A stretch of 41,477 nt of DNA, from positions 1 to 41,477 of the forward strand of contig CAIQUG010000165.1 in the NCBI GenBank assembly GCA_903874895.1. Direction: 5' to 3'. Below, in pieces: positions 1-7,321 of this stretch. Position numbers and translations under genes: made by a program. The notes beneath the pieces were generated by a model. That model saw nothing but the letters and a program-made list of their open reading frames with translations. It did no database searches and was not told where the DNA came from. The DNA is from an uncultured Caulobacterales bacterium (GTDB lineage Bacteria; Pseudomonadota; Alphaproteobacteria; Caulobacterales; Caulobacteraceae). Numbering within the stretch: position 1 is the stretch's first letter; every line of letters starts with the position of its first letter.

Positions 1-198
1 GTCAGACGCATCAACATGGAAGCTTTCCCCGAAGGAGCCCATAACCGGAGCCAGAATAGGCCCCATTTCTGAAATGGCCGCCTTTACGGGTCCGCGGAGA
101 AGCTGTCCTCGTTCCTGCATTTCGGGTGTGTTGTCAGGCGAGTAGACTCCCTGGAGTTGGCAAATGCGCTTCAGGGCTGTGATTAGATCCTGGGACAT
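1..198 (-). CDS. Partial protein resembling MrcB-like N-terminal domain (restriction-associated)
   Basis: Reading the minus strand from an ATG at 198 gives 66 uninterrupted codons running off the left edge, so only the N-terminus is present. The segment NTPEMQERGQLLR (about residues 23-35) resembles, from memory, the conserved start of the MrcB-like N-terminal domain (DUF3578) of McrB-type and HNH restriction enzymes; the visible part ends at HVDASD, about where such domains continue with a G-x-G-x-K-T stretch. Codon use is AT-richer than in the genes to the right, which suggests horizontal transfer. If the family guess is right, the protein would sense or cut modified DNA, but no catalytic domain is visible. 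The open frame is solid; the family is tentative. Confidence 0.5.
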   Translation of the reverse strand, partial: MSQDLITALKRICQLQGVYSPDNTPEMQERGQLLRGPVKAAISEMGPILAPVMGSFGESFHVDASD

Positions 199-401
199 GA
201 CGCTTTGTGCCACAGGAACGGCAGACGAACCAGGTACCGGCTGTGCAGCGCTATTCCGGGCCCGCGATGTTCATTGCCATACCGAAGGCCACCGTCTCGA
301 AACCGACTCACCCCATTCGCCGATATGACGTTGTCGGATGAGCGGATTAGTATGTAGGGCAGCGCGTGGGTCCCATCTGGCGGAAATGGGGGGTGCCCGG
401 T

Positions 402-440
402 GGGTGGGGTCAAGGTCGGCAGGATTTTGATGCCCCACCC
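402..440. repeat. Imperfect hairpin
   Basis: GGGTGGGG (402-409) pairs with CCCCACCC (433-440). After a two-base bulge, TCAA (410-413) pairs with TTGA (427-430), giving about 12 pairs around a 13-base loop. There is no U-tract on either side, so an intrinsic terminator is unlikely. It could be a structured recombination site, a protein-binding site or chance. Confidence 0.35.
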
Positions 441-497
441 CCTGTTGCTTGAATACACCACAATTCCAACATCGCGCCCCGGATAGTAGCAATCAGA

Positions 498-521
498 ATG
501 TGGACCGGGATGTGGACCAGC
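498..521. repeat. 12-bp tandem duplication
   Basis: Two adjacent 12-mers, ATGTGGACCGGG (498-509) and ATGTGGACCAGC (510-521), share 10 of 12 bases. They are flanked by GGATAG (481-486) and CTATCC (521-526). This may be a remnant of an insertion or recombination site, or a small slippage product. Confidence 0.35.
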
Positions 522-635
522 TATCCAACCCCACCCGAATAGTGAATAAATACAACACTACTTGGCAGACACCTCATCCGCCACTCTGGCGCACCTCGGG
601 AACCGCCGGTGCCAGACCACCGGACAGGCGCGCGG

Positions 636-929
636 CTACCCGTCCGGCCATCGGGCGCTCAGCCGGATGTAGTGCGAGATCTTCGGGGTCTTGCCCCGGA
701 ACTCCACGACCCCGCCGCAGCCGATCCGCCGACACCGGGCCTGCCGGTTCCAGAGCACCGTCTGCGGGCCGCGCAAGGTGGCGATGACGTCGAGGTCGAC
801 CTTCATCGTCAGATGGCATGTCCGGCAGTAGGACAGCACGTCCCATCCCGCTTTCTGCATCTGCCCCACGGTTTCAGCGGTCCGGCGCCACTCTTCAGCC
901 GACCATCGGTCGTAGTTTCGGAAGCCCAT
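636..929 (-). CDS. Small conserved hypothetical protein with putative zinc-binding cysteines
   Basis: A 97-residue protein starting at ATG 929. It has a C-R-T-C-H motif near residue 35 and a second cluster C-R-R-I-G-C-G-G near residue 70, an arrangement that suggests a zinc-ribbon fold. Between them lies a hydrophobic, charge-alternating stretch (MKVDLDVIATLRGP). From memory such short CxxCH...CxxxxCGG proteins recur in Caulobacterales, but no function is assigned. GC content and codon use match the resident genome, unlike the segment to the left. The shadow frames over the same DNA are low-complexity and were not called. The product could be a nucleic-acid-binding or structural zinc protein; that is inference. 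Confidence 0.65.
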   Translation of the reverse strand: MGFRNYDRWSAEEWRRTAETVGQMQKAGWDVLSYCRTCHLTMKVDLDVIATLRGPQTVLWNRQARCRRIGCGGVVEFRGKTPKISHYIRLSARWPDG

Positions 930-990
930 GCACCGGATATGTTCCGGTTATGTTCCATTGCGCAAGGCCCGAGGCGCGACAGATTGTGGA

Positions 991-1428
991 TCACGACCGT
1001 CCCGGCCGCCCGCGGACCCAGAGATCGGCGGCCTCGAACAGGATCGCGGCCCGGGACAGGTCAGTGTGGACGCTGCCGATCAGGCGCGGAGCATCGGAAG
1101 CCGTACCGAACAGGAGCCGCACCGTCACACCATTGCCGTGGACCGTCCCGGCCCAGCTGACCCACGGGTCGGACCCGGGGCCCGGAGTCTCCGTCGCCCG
1201 TTCGCTCACCGTCTGGTTAAGGGCCGCCACCGTGCGCCCCGGCTCCCGGATGGGGGCACCGAGGGCCAGCAGGAGGGTCCGGTGAGGCGGTACCGTCCCT
1301 GCGGCGTGGACACGAAGGGCAGCGAGCACCCGCGACGCCACCCGGTCGAACCTGAGCCCGAGCCCGGCTGCCGTGAGACCGTGCGCTGTCAGGATGGTCT
1401 CGAGAACCGGATCCTGCACCTGTCGCAT
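991..1428 (-). CDS. Hypothetical protein
   Basis: A 145-residue frame starting at ATG 1428, with AGGA seven bases upstream as a plausible ribosome site. The sequence has a normal-looking composition, with alternating hydrophobic and charged residues (for example DPVLETILTAHGLTAAGLGL near the start), unlike the Arg/Pro-rich plus-strand frame across the same DNA. No signal peptide, membrane span or known motif is visible. It lies 61 bp upstream of the zinc-ribbon-like gene at 636-929 on the same strand and may be co-transcribed with it. I do not recognise the family; over-calling in GC-rich DNA remains possible. Confidence 0.5.
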   Translation of the reverse strand: MRQVQDPVLETILTAHGLTAAGLGLRFDRVASRVLAALRVHAAGTVPPHRTLLLALGAPIREPGRTVAALNQTVSERATETPGPGSDPWVSWAGTVHGNGVTVRLLFGTASDAPRLIGSVHTDLSRAAILFEAADLWVRGRPGRS

Positions 1429-1569
1429 CCGCTTGTCCTGTTGCTCCGCTCCATCAAAAGCGACCCGCTACTGTTTCTCCGACGCAAGCAGATGGCAACG
1501 GGCCGCTCGCCCCTTGTCCCGCCCCGCGGCGTGGGTGATGCTCGGACGTCGAGATCGGGGGACGCACGC

Positions 1570-1818
1570 ATGGGCACGCCATGGTTCGGGCCAAAGCGCT
1601 ACGGGATAGGTCTGGGTCCATCCTCGCCCGCGGGATGGCTGGCCGTGCTGGTCTATGCAGGACTCATGGCGGGGGCCCTGCCCCCTGTGCGCGCCCTGGG
1701 GTGGCCGGACTGGGCCTTTGCCGACATCCAGCTGACAGCCACGGTTCTGCTGCTGACGCGGGTGATGCTCAAGCGGGACCGGCGCCCCATGAAATGGCGG
1801 TGGGGTGACCGACGGTGA
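1570..1818 (+). CDS. Small membrane protein
   Basis: An 82-residue protein starting at ATG 1570, preceded by a GGGGGAC ribosome-site-like stretch. The N-terminus WFGPKRYGIGLGPSSPAGW (residues 5-23) is a recurrent motif of short bacterial membrane proteins. It is followed by two hydrophobic segments (about 22-38 and 50-66) and a basic C-terminus, which suggests an inner-membrane protein with two short spans. The function of this family is not known to me. The stop codon overlaps the GTG start of the hydrolase gene by four bases, so the two are probably translationally coupled. A longer upstream extension in the same frame is only the shadow of the minus-strand gene at 991-1428. Confidence 0.65.
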   Translation: MGTPWFGPKRYGIGLGPSSPAGWLAVLVYAGLMAGALPPVRALGWPDWAFADIQLTATVLLLTRVMLKRDRRPMKWRWGDRR

Positions 1819-2783
1819 TCACGCTCGACACGCTTGAACTGGCAAGCGGCATCCGGATCCGCGTGGCCTCCGAAGGTGAGGGCCCGCTGGTGCTGATGGT
1901 CCACGGCTTTCCGGAGAGCTGGTATTCGTGGCGGCACCAGATGGGCCCTGTCGCGGCGGCGGGGTTCCGGGCCGTCGCCATGGACGTGCGGGGCTACGGC
2001 GGCTCGTCCAAGCCCTTCGAGATCGAGGCCTATGACCTGGAGAGCCTGACGACGGACATCGTGCAGGTGATCGACCGATTGAGCCCCGCCGCGCCCGCGA
2101 TCCTGATCGGACATGACTGGGGGGCGCCTCAGGTCTGGAACACGGCCCTGGTGCACCCGGACCGGGTGCGTGCGGTCGCGGGCCTGTCCGTGCCGTATCT
2201 GGGTGTCCCGAAGGCCTCATTCTCGGTTCTGATCGAGGAGGTATTCACCCGTCGTGGAAAGTTCTTCTATCAGCACTATTTCCAGAAATCGCCGCAGGCG
2301 GAGCAGGACCTGGAGGCCGATCCCCGGGATTTCCTGCGGCGCTTCTACTACGCCATCAGCGGCGATGCCCCGGACGGGACGTGGCCCAACACCAAGGGTG
2401 TGGACGCAACCTTGATGGAGGGATTGCCCGATCCCGACCCGTTCCCGGCCTGGCTCACCGCCGCCGATCTCGACCACTACACGGCGGAGTTCCAGCGTTC
2501 CGGGTTTCGTGGACCGCTGAACCGGTACCGCAATCACGATCGGGACTTCCGGTGGCAATCGCAGTTTGCCGGTCGAAGGATCCTGCAACCGGCCCTCTTT
2601 GTCGGAGGCGATCGGGACCTGGTACTGTCCATGCTCGGGCGCGGGGATCTGGTGGCGATGATGAAGACGGAAATGCCGGACCTTCGGGGTGCGCATCTGC
2701 TGCCCGGATGCGGCCACTGGACCCAGCAGGAGCGGCCGGAGGCCGTGACCGCCCTGCTCCTCGAATGGCTGGCCGGCCTCTGA
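1815..2783 (+). CDS. Alpha/beta hydrolase, soluble epoxide hydrolase-like
   Basis: A 322-residue alpha/beta-hydrolase of the usual length for bacterial epoxide hydrolases. Visible motifs are the oxyanion-hole HGFPESW (about residues 31-37), the nucleophile elbow GHDWGA with Asp about residue 101, an acid residue in GGDRDL (about 260), and the catalytic His in GCGHWTQQERP near the C-terminus. An Asp nucleophile followed by Trp is characteristic of epoxide hydrolases (epoxide plus water to vicinal diol); haloalkane or fluoroacetate dehalogenases share the fold and are the alternative. It is predicted cytoplasmic, without a signal peptide. The start is the GTG at 1815, inside the stop of the preceding small membrane protein gene (GTGA overlap). 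Confidence 0.85.
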   Translation: MITLDTLELASGIRIRVASEGEGPLVLMVHGFPESWYSWRHQMGPVAAAGFRAVAMDVRGYGGSSKPFEIEAYDLESLTTDIVQVIDRLSPAAPAILIGHDWGAPQVWNTALVHPDRVRAVAGLSVPYLGVPKASFSVLIEEVFTRRGKFFYQHYFQKSPQAEQDLEADPRDFLRRFYYAISGDAPDGTWPNTKGVDATLMEGLPDPDPFPAWLTAADLDHYTAEFQRSGFRGPLNRYRNHDRDFRWQSQFAGRRILQPALFVGGDRDLVLSMLGRGDLVAMMKTEMPDLRGAHLLPGCGHWTQQERPEAVTALLLEWLAGL

Positions 2784-2825
2784 AGCGAACCGGATGGGCA
2801 GACGGCGGCGCCGCGGCTCCAGACG

Positions 2826-2836
2826 TGTGATCCCAG
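2826..2836. promoter_or_regulatory. Candidate operator, weaker copy
   Basis: TGTGATCCCAG differs at one base from the TGTGATCACAG found upstream of the TonB receptor. It lies 80 bp upstream of the better copy at 2906-2916, before the first polyamine operon. That spacing could allow looping or cooperative binding. The regulator is unknown. Confidence 0.3.
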
Positions 2837-2878
2837 TGGCGGGTCGGAGACGGAATGCCTCGACCACAGGCTTTCGCC

Positions 2879-2908
2879 TTGACAGGGCAAACGCCGCCTC
2901 CCGATAGT
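2879..2908 (+). promoter_or_regulatory. Candidate sigma-70 promoter of the polyamine operon
   Basis: TTGACA (2879-2884) matches the -35 consensus exactly. GATAGT (2903-2908) lies 18 bp downstream and matches the -10 element at four of six positions. The predicted start is near 2915, about 40 bp before the glutamine-synthetase-like gene. The 2784-2956 gap holds nothing else coding. Confidence 0.45.
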
Positions 2909-2916
2909 GATCACAG
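2906..2916. promoter_or_regulatory. Candidate operator palindrome
   Basis: AGTGATCACAG contains the perfect 8-bp palindrome GTGATCAC. It overlaps the end of the predicted -10 element, a position suited to repression. The same GTGATCACAG string occurs at 13596-13605 upstream of the TonB receptor and the second PuuA-like gene, which suggests one regulator for both units. GTGATCAC also occurs inside coding sequence in this window, so the 8-mer alone is weak evidence. Confidence 0.4.
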
Positions 2917-2956
2917 ATTTGACGGGGACCCGTATGCGCGGCGCGACTGACCGGAT

Positions 2957-4417
2957 ATGGATCAACAGGCTCCCCGGCGCGGCGTCCGCGTCAACGACAG
3001 CAAGGTCCGTCCCGTGACACACGACACGCCCATCGCCCGCGGCATGGCCGCCGATCCCGCCGAATGCCGGGCCTTCCTGCAGGACAACCCGGACATACGC
3101 TATGTGGAGATCCTGTTCACCGGGATGAGCGGCGTCCCCCGTGGCAAGCGGCTGCGGCGGCATGAACTGCAGGCGATCTACGACTATGGCCGCTTCCTGC
3201 CGGGCTCGGTTCAGGTCGTGGATATCACCGGACAGGACGCCTACGACACCGGCCTCGTCTGGGAGAACGGGGATGCAGACATGCTGGCCCGCCCGGCACC
3301 GGGGACCCTGGTCCGCGCCCCGTGGCTCGGGGACGACACCGCCCAGGTCCTCTGCTCCATGCACGAACTCGACGGAACGCCCTCGGACCTCGACCCCCGG
3401 GCCTTGCTGAAGCGGGTGATCGACCGGTTCGCCGCCGATGGACTGACCCCGGTCACGGCCTGCGAGCTGGAATTCTATCTGGTGGACGCCCAGCGCACGG
3501 CCGACGGCGGACTGCAGACGGCCCGGCACCGGGTCACCGGTGAGCGGGCGCGGCTGAACGGGGTCTACGGTCTCGACGAGATGGAGGAGATCGGCCCCTT
3601 CCTGCGGGACCTGTGGGAGACGGCGGATGTCCAGGGCGTGCCGCTGGAAGGGGCCATCGCCGAATACGGCGTGGGTCAGGTGGAGCTGACCCTGAAGCAC
3701 AAGCCCGATGCCCTGCGGGCCTGCGACGATGCGGTGATGTACAAGCGCCTGGCCAAGGGCGTGGCCCAGCGCCACGGCCTGGCCGCCACCTTCATGGCCA
3801 AGCCGTTTGCGGATCAGGCGGGCAGCGGGCTGCATCTGCATGTGAGCGTGGCCGACGGTCACGGACCCAACATCTTCGCCAGCGAGGCACCGGAGGGCGA
3901 CCCCCGGCTGAAGCAGGCGATCGGCGGAATGAAGGCGCTGCTGGGGCCGTCCATGGCGATCTTCGCCCCCAATGCCAATTCGTACCGCCGCTTCCGGGCC
4001 AACAGCTACGCCCCCGTGGCACCCACCTGGGGGATCAACAACCGTACCGTCTCCCTGCGCATTCCCGCCGGCCCCGCCTCCACACGGCATGTGGAGCATC
4101 GAGTGGCAGGGGCCGACGCCAATCCGTATCTGGCGGTGGCGGCGCTTCTGGCGGGCGTGCATTACGGCCTGAAGAACCACTGCGATCCAGGGGCGATGGT
4201 CACCGGGGACGGCTATGCGGCGGCCGCGAAGATGGATCTGCGCCTCCCCTCCAACTGGTTCGCGGCCATTGAGGCCTTCGAGCAGTCGGAGGTGATGGCC
4301 GACTATTTCGGCGAACGCTTCGTGAAGATGTTCTGCGCGCTGAAGCGGCAGGAGCAGGACCGCTTCTTCGAGGTGGTCACGCGCCTTGACCTCGACTGGT
4401 ACCTGCACAATGCCTGA
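2957..4417 (+). CDS. puuA: Glutamine synthetase-family ligase, PuuA-like (gamma-glutamylpolyamine synthetase)
   Basis: A 486-residue glutamine-synthetase-fold protein. It has an N-terminal beta-grasp part (about 40-140), then catalytic motifs: ELEFYL near 170, EYGVGQVEL with metal-binding glutamates near 235-243, GSGLHLHVS near 290, and NSYRRF...INNRT near 337-363. It lacks the C-terminal adenylylation-site region of GlnA I read from memory, and its neighbours are all polyamine genes, so ATP-dependent gamma-glutamylation of putrescine or another polyamine is the likely reaction. It opens an apparent operon with the Pot-type transporter; its stop overlaps the next start by eight bases. A GTG at 3014 is an alternative start, since no strong ribosome site precedes 2957. 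Exact substrate is inferred from context. Confidence 0.8.
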   Translation: MDQQAPRRGVRVNDSKVRPVTHDTPIARGMAADPAECRAFLQDNPDIRYVEILFTGMSGVPRGKRLRRHELQAIYDYGRFLPGSVQVVDITGQDAYDTGLVWENGDADMLARPAPGTLVRAPWLGDDTAQVLCSMHELDGTPSDLDPRALLKRVIDRFAADGLTPVTACELEFYLVDAQRTADGGLQTARHRVTGERARLNGVYGLDEMEEIGPFLRDLWETADVQGVPLEGAIAEYGVGQVELTLKHKPDALRACDDAVMYKRLAKGVAQRHGLAATFMAKPFADQAGSGLHLHVSVADGHGPNIFASEAPEGDPRLKQAIGGMKALLGPSMAIFAPNANSYRRFRANSYAPVAPTWGINNRTVSLRIPAGPASTRHVEHRVAGADANPYLAVAALLAGVHYGLKNHCDPGAMVTGDGYAAAAKMDLRLPSNWFAAIEAFEQSEVMADYFGERFVKMFCALKRQEQDRFFEVVTRLDLDWYLHNA

Positions 4418-5525
4418 GACCCCGGCCCTGCCCCGTCGTCGTCCCCACCGCCGCTCCCTGCTGGCGGCGCTGGGCGCGTCCGGGGCTGCGGCCGTCGGCT
4501 TGAGCTTCGGGCTGGACGGGTGTTCGGACAAGGTGCGCCGGGGTGCCAACGGCGAAGACGCGAAGCTCAACTTCTACAACTGGGACACCTACATCGGGAA
4601 GGACACGCTGAAGGACTTCCGCGCGGCCACCGGTGTCGACGTGAACATGAGCCTGTTCGCCAACAATGACGAGCTGTTCGCCAAGCTCCGGGCCGGCAAT
4701 CCGGGCTTCGACGTGATCGTGCCCACCAACGAGTTCGTCACCCGCCTGCGGGTCGCCGACCTGATCCAGCCCCTGGACCACGCCCGCATCCCCAATTTCG
4801 GCAACCTGCTGCCGGAATTCCAGACGGTGGTGTTCGATCCCGACCGCCGCTACTCGATCCCCTATACCTGGCTGGTGCTCGGGATCGGCTACCGCAAGTC
4901 CAGGGTGGACGGCGTGCCCGACAGCTGGAAATGGCTGTTCGATTCCGACCGCTACAGGGGCCGGATCGGTCTGTTCTCCGAGGCTGACGACCTCGTCCGG
5001 CTGGCGGCCAAGTACATGGGCCACTCCGTCCGCAATGTTCCGGAGAGCCTGCTGCCGGTGATCGAAGCCATGTACGTCCGGCAGAAGAAGCATGTCCGCG
5101 TCTTCCACGAGGACAACGGCCAGGACCTGCTGCTGTCGGGCGATATCGACATCGTGCTCGAGTACAATGGCGACATCGCCCAGGTGATGCAGGAGGACGA
5201 CGATCTGGCCTTCGTCGTTCCGAAGGAAGGCACCCTGATCAACTCCGACTGCCTGTGCATCCCGCGGGGGGCGCCGCGCCCGGACAATGCCCACCGGTTC
5301 ATCAACTACCTGCTGGATGCGAAGGTCGGGGCGGACATCTCCAACACCATCATGTACCCGACGCCGAACGGTGCGGCGCTCGCCCTCATGCCGGACAGCT
5401 ATCGGCAGAACAGGGCGATCTTCCCGCCGAAGGACCGGATGGCCGTCAGCGAATATGGCGACTTCGAAGGGGTCGAGCGGACCCACATGTTCGACGAACT
5501 TCTCACCCGCGTGAAGGCGGCCTGA
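4410..5525 (+). CDS. potF: Polyamine ABC transporter substrate-binding protein, PotF-like
   Basis: A 371-residue protein starting at ATG 4410, inside the end of the upstream ligase gene. The N-terminus has twin arginines (RRSLLAAL) followed by a hydrophobic alanine/glycine-rich stretch and L-D-G-C at about residue 33, so it is exported, possibly by Tat or as a lipoprotein with an atypical lipobox. The mature part begins LNFYNWDTYIG, the typical opening of PotD/PotF proteins, and continues with FDVIVPTNEFV and FIPRG-like segments expected for spermidine/putrescine binding. It delivers polyamine to the permease pair encoded next. Whether it prefers putrescine (PotF) or spermidine (PotD) cannot be decided by eye. 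Confidence 0.88.
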   Translation: MPETPALPRRRPHRRSLLAALGASGAAAVGLSFGLDGCSDKVRRGANGEDAKLNFYNWDTYIGKDTLKDFRAATGVDVNMSLFANNDELFAKLRAGNPGFDVIVPTNEFVTRLRVADLIQPLDHARIPNFGNLLPEFQTVVFDPDRRYSIPYTWLVLGIGYRKSRVDGVPDSWKWLFDSDRYRGRIGLFSEADDLVRLAAKYMGHSVRNVPESLLPVIEAMYVRQKKHVRVFHEDNGQDLLLSGDIDIVLEYNGDIAQVMQEDDDLAFVVPKEGTLINSDCLCIPRGAPRPDNAHRFINYLLDAKVGADISNTIMYPTPNGAALALMPDSYRQNRAIFPPKDRMAVSEYGDFEGVERTHMFDELLTRVKAA

Positions 5526-5543
5526 CCATGGAGAGATCGTCCC

Positions 5544-6458
5544 ATGGCTGAGAATGTGGAGGAGCCCTGGACCCAGGCCAGGGGCATGTTCGCGTCCCTT
5601 CTGGCGGGACCGGTGCTGTTCCTGTTCGCCTTCCTGCTGGCCCCGCTGGCGATCATCTGGGGCTATTCCTTCGGCCACACCCAGGGGCTGAAGGACATCG
5701 TCGTGGACGGCACCTTCGCAAACTATGCCCACGCCCTCAACCCGCTGTACCTGTCGATCCTGTTCAAGTCCTTGGTGTTCGCGGTGCTGACCACGGGCAT
5801 CTGCCTGGTGGTCGGGTTTCCGGTAGCGATGGCGATCACCTTCGCCAAGCCCCAGTCCCGGGCGTGGCTGCTGCTGCTGATCATGCTGCCCTTCTGGACC
5901 AACCTGCTGATCCGGACCTATGCCCTGATGGCGGTTCTGAGAACCCAGGGCTACATCAATGTATTTCTGGGCTTTTTATGGAACAGCTTGAGCCATCTTG
6001 TGGCCACCGCCCACCTGGCGCATCTGGCCCCGTTCCAGCCGCTGGACCTGCTCTACAACAACTTCGCCGTGATCCTCGGCCTGGTCTATGTCCAGCTGCC
6101 CTTCATGGTGCTGCCGCTCTATTCCGCCATGGATCGGCTGGATCGATCCCTGCTGGAGGCCAGCCTCGACCTCGGCGCGGGGCACCTGAGGACCCTGTTC
6201 CAGATCGTCGTGCCCCTGGCCATGCCGGGCATCGCCTCCGGCGTTCTGGTGACGCTGATCCCGTCCCTCGGCGCGTTCCTCACCCCTGACCTGCTGGGCG
6301 GTGTCGACAGCCAGATGATCGCCAATGTGATCGAGCGCCAGTTCAAGGCGGCCAATGACTGGCCCTTCGGCGCGGCCCTGTCGTTCCTCCTGATGTACGT
6401 GACCTTCGCCGCGATTGCGCTGCAGTCCATGTTCACGCCGAAGAGAGGACGCCGCTGA
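5544..6458 (+). CDS. potH: Polyamine ABC transporter permease, PotH-like
   Basis: A 304-residue inner-membrane permease with about six hydrophobic spans. The first is near residues 18-38, and the rest run from about 72 to 295. The EAA-type cytoplasmic loop that docks on the ATPase is visible as LDLGAGHLRTLFQIVVPLA near residues 209-227. It forms the transmembrane channel together with the next gene. The start at 5544 is preceded by GGAGAGA; an ATG at 5528 is out of frame. The stop (TGA 6456-6458) overlaps the next ATG by one base, so the two permease genes are translationally coupled. Confidence 0.88.
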   Translation: MAENVEEPWTQARGMFASLLAGPVLFLFAFLLAPLAIIWGYSFGHTQGLKDIVVDGTFANYAHALNPLYLSILFKSLVFAVLTTGICLVVGFPVAMAITFAKPQSRAWLLLLIMLPFWTNLLIRTYALMAVLRTQGYINVFLGFLWNSLSHLVATAHLAHLAPFQPLDLLYNNFAVILGLVYVQLPFMVLPLYSAMDRLDRSLLEASLDLGAGHLRTLFQIVVPLAMPGIASGVLVTLIPSLGAFLTPDLLGGVDSQMIANVIERQFKAANDWPFGAALSFLLMYVTFAAIALQSMFTPKRGRR

Positions 6459-7312
6459 TGGCCGAGACGCAGCGCCCTCCCCGCCCGAAGCCCGGCCCGC
6501 TCGACTACCTCGCCCGCTGGCCCCTGCGCCTGTGGGTGGCCGGGACCGTGGTGTTCCTCTACGCACCGCTGGCCACCCTGATGGTGTTCAGCTTCAACAA
6601 CTCCCGGCGCAACATCGTCTGGCGGGGCTTCACCCTCGACTACTACGCCCAGGTCCTGCAGGACGAGAGCCTGCAGCACGCCTTCGTCAACAGCCTGACC
6701 ATCGCGCTCGTTTCCACCGTGCTCAGCGTGATCCTGGGCGCAGCCACGGCGCTGCTGCTCTGGCGGTTCCGGTTTCCGTTCAAGCCGGGTCTGGAGGGGG
6801 CCCTCTCCATCCCCATCGTGGTGCCGGAAATCTGCATGGGCGTGGCCTTCCTGGTGTTCTTCACGAAGGTGGTGCCGTGGCCTACGGCCCTGCCCTGGCC
6901 CCTGAACCTGGGGGCCATCATCATCGCCCACGTGTCCTTCTCGTTCAGCTTCGTGGCCAGCGTGGTCCGTGCCCGCCTCGCGTCGTTCAACCGCGAGATG
7001 GAAGAGGCCGCCCGCGACCTGGGCGCCAGCGAGTGGCGAACCCTGATGGACATCATCGTGCCGCATATGCGCCCCGGCCTGTTCGCCGGCGGTCTGCTGG
7101 CCTTCACCCTCAGCCTGGACGATTTCGTCATCACCTTCTTCACCTCGGGACCGGACACCATCACCTTCCCGGTGAAGGTCTATTCCATGATCCGCTTCTC
7201 GGTGACGCCGGAGGTCAATGCCGCCTCCACCCTGCTCATCGTCATCACCGTGGCCCTCACCGCCATTGCGCTTCGGCTGCAGGGCAGTGATGCCGGCCAT
7301 GACGCCTTGTGA
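6458..7312 (+). CDS. potI: Polyamine ABC transporter permease, PotI-like
   Basis: A 284-residue second permease subunit with about six membrane spans. It contains the EAA-like loop ARDLGASEWRTLMDIIVPH near residues 183-201, followed by a conserved-looking SLDDFVITFF segment typical of PotI/PotC. It pairs with the PotH-like subunit. Start ATG 6458 overlaps the previous stop. The gene is nine bases from the ATPase gene, consistent with a single transcript. Confidence 0.88.
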   Translation: MAETQRPPRPKPGPLDYLARWPLRLWVAGTVVFLYAPLATLMVFSFNNSRRNIVWRGFTLDYYAQVLQDESLQHAFVNSLTIALVSTVLSVILGAATALLLWRFRFPFKPGLEGALSIPIVVPEICMGVAFLVFFTKVVPWPTALPWPLNLGAIIIAHVSFSFSFVASVVRARLASFNREMEEAARDLGASEWRTLMDIIVPHMRPGLFAGGLLAFTLSLDDFVITFFTSGPDTITFPVKVYSMIRFSVTPEVNAASTLLIVITVALTAIALRLQGSDAGHDAL

Positions 7313-7321
7313 GGCCCCGCC

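Larger units (their letters stand above)
199..635. other. Gene-free, AT-richer stretch with hairpin and short tandem repeat
   Basis: No credible coding frame was found here; the frames that stay open on either strand lack recognisable protein character. Base composition is clearly less GC-rich than the DNA after about 600, especially around 530-570. It contains a long imperfect hairpin (402-440), a 12-bp tandem duplication (498-521) and an inverted pair GGATAG/CTATCC (481-486 and 521-526) enclosing that duplication. I read it as the boundary of an accessory island; no tRNA end or integrase is visible. Confidence 0.4.

Noticed and set aside
183-461. 92-residue minus-strand frame in the AT-richer stretch
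   Set aside because: It overlaps the start of the partial gene at 1-198, crosses the hairpin and has no family resemblance.
928-1569. Upstream part of a 296-residue plus-strand frame
   Set aside because: Only the last 82 codons look like protein; the rest is antisense to the gene at 991-1428.
1815-1822. GTGATCAC at the hydrolase start as an operator
   Set aside because: It lies within coding sequence and lacks the flanking AG; kept only as a caution on the motif.
2917-2935. Second TTGAC as an extra promoter
   Set aside because: No -10-like element follows at a suitable distance before the coding start.
2534-4570. 678-residue minus-strand frame
   Set aside because: Antisense to the hydrolase and PuuA-like genes; composition typical of GC-rich shadow frames.
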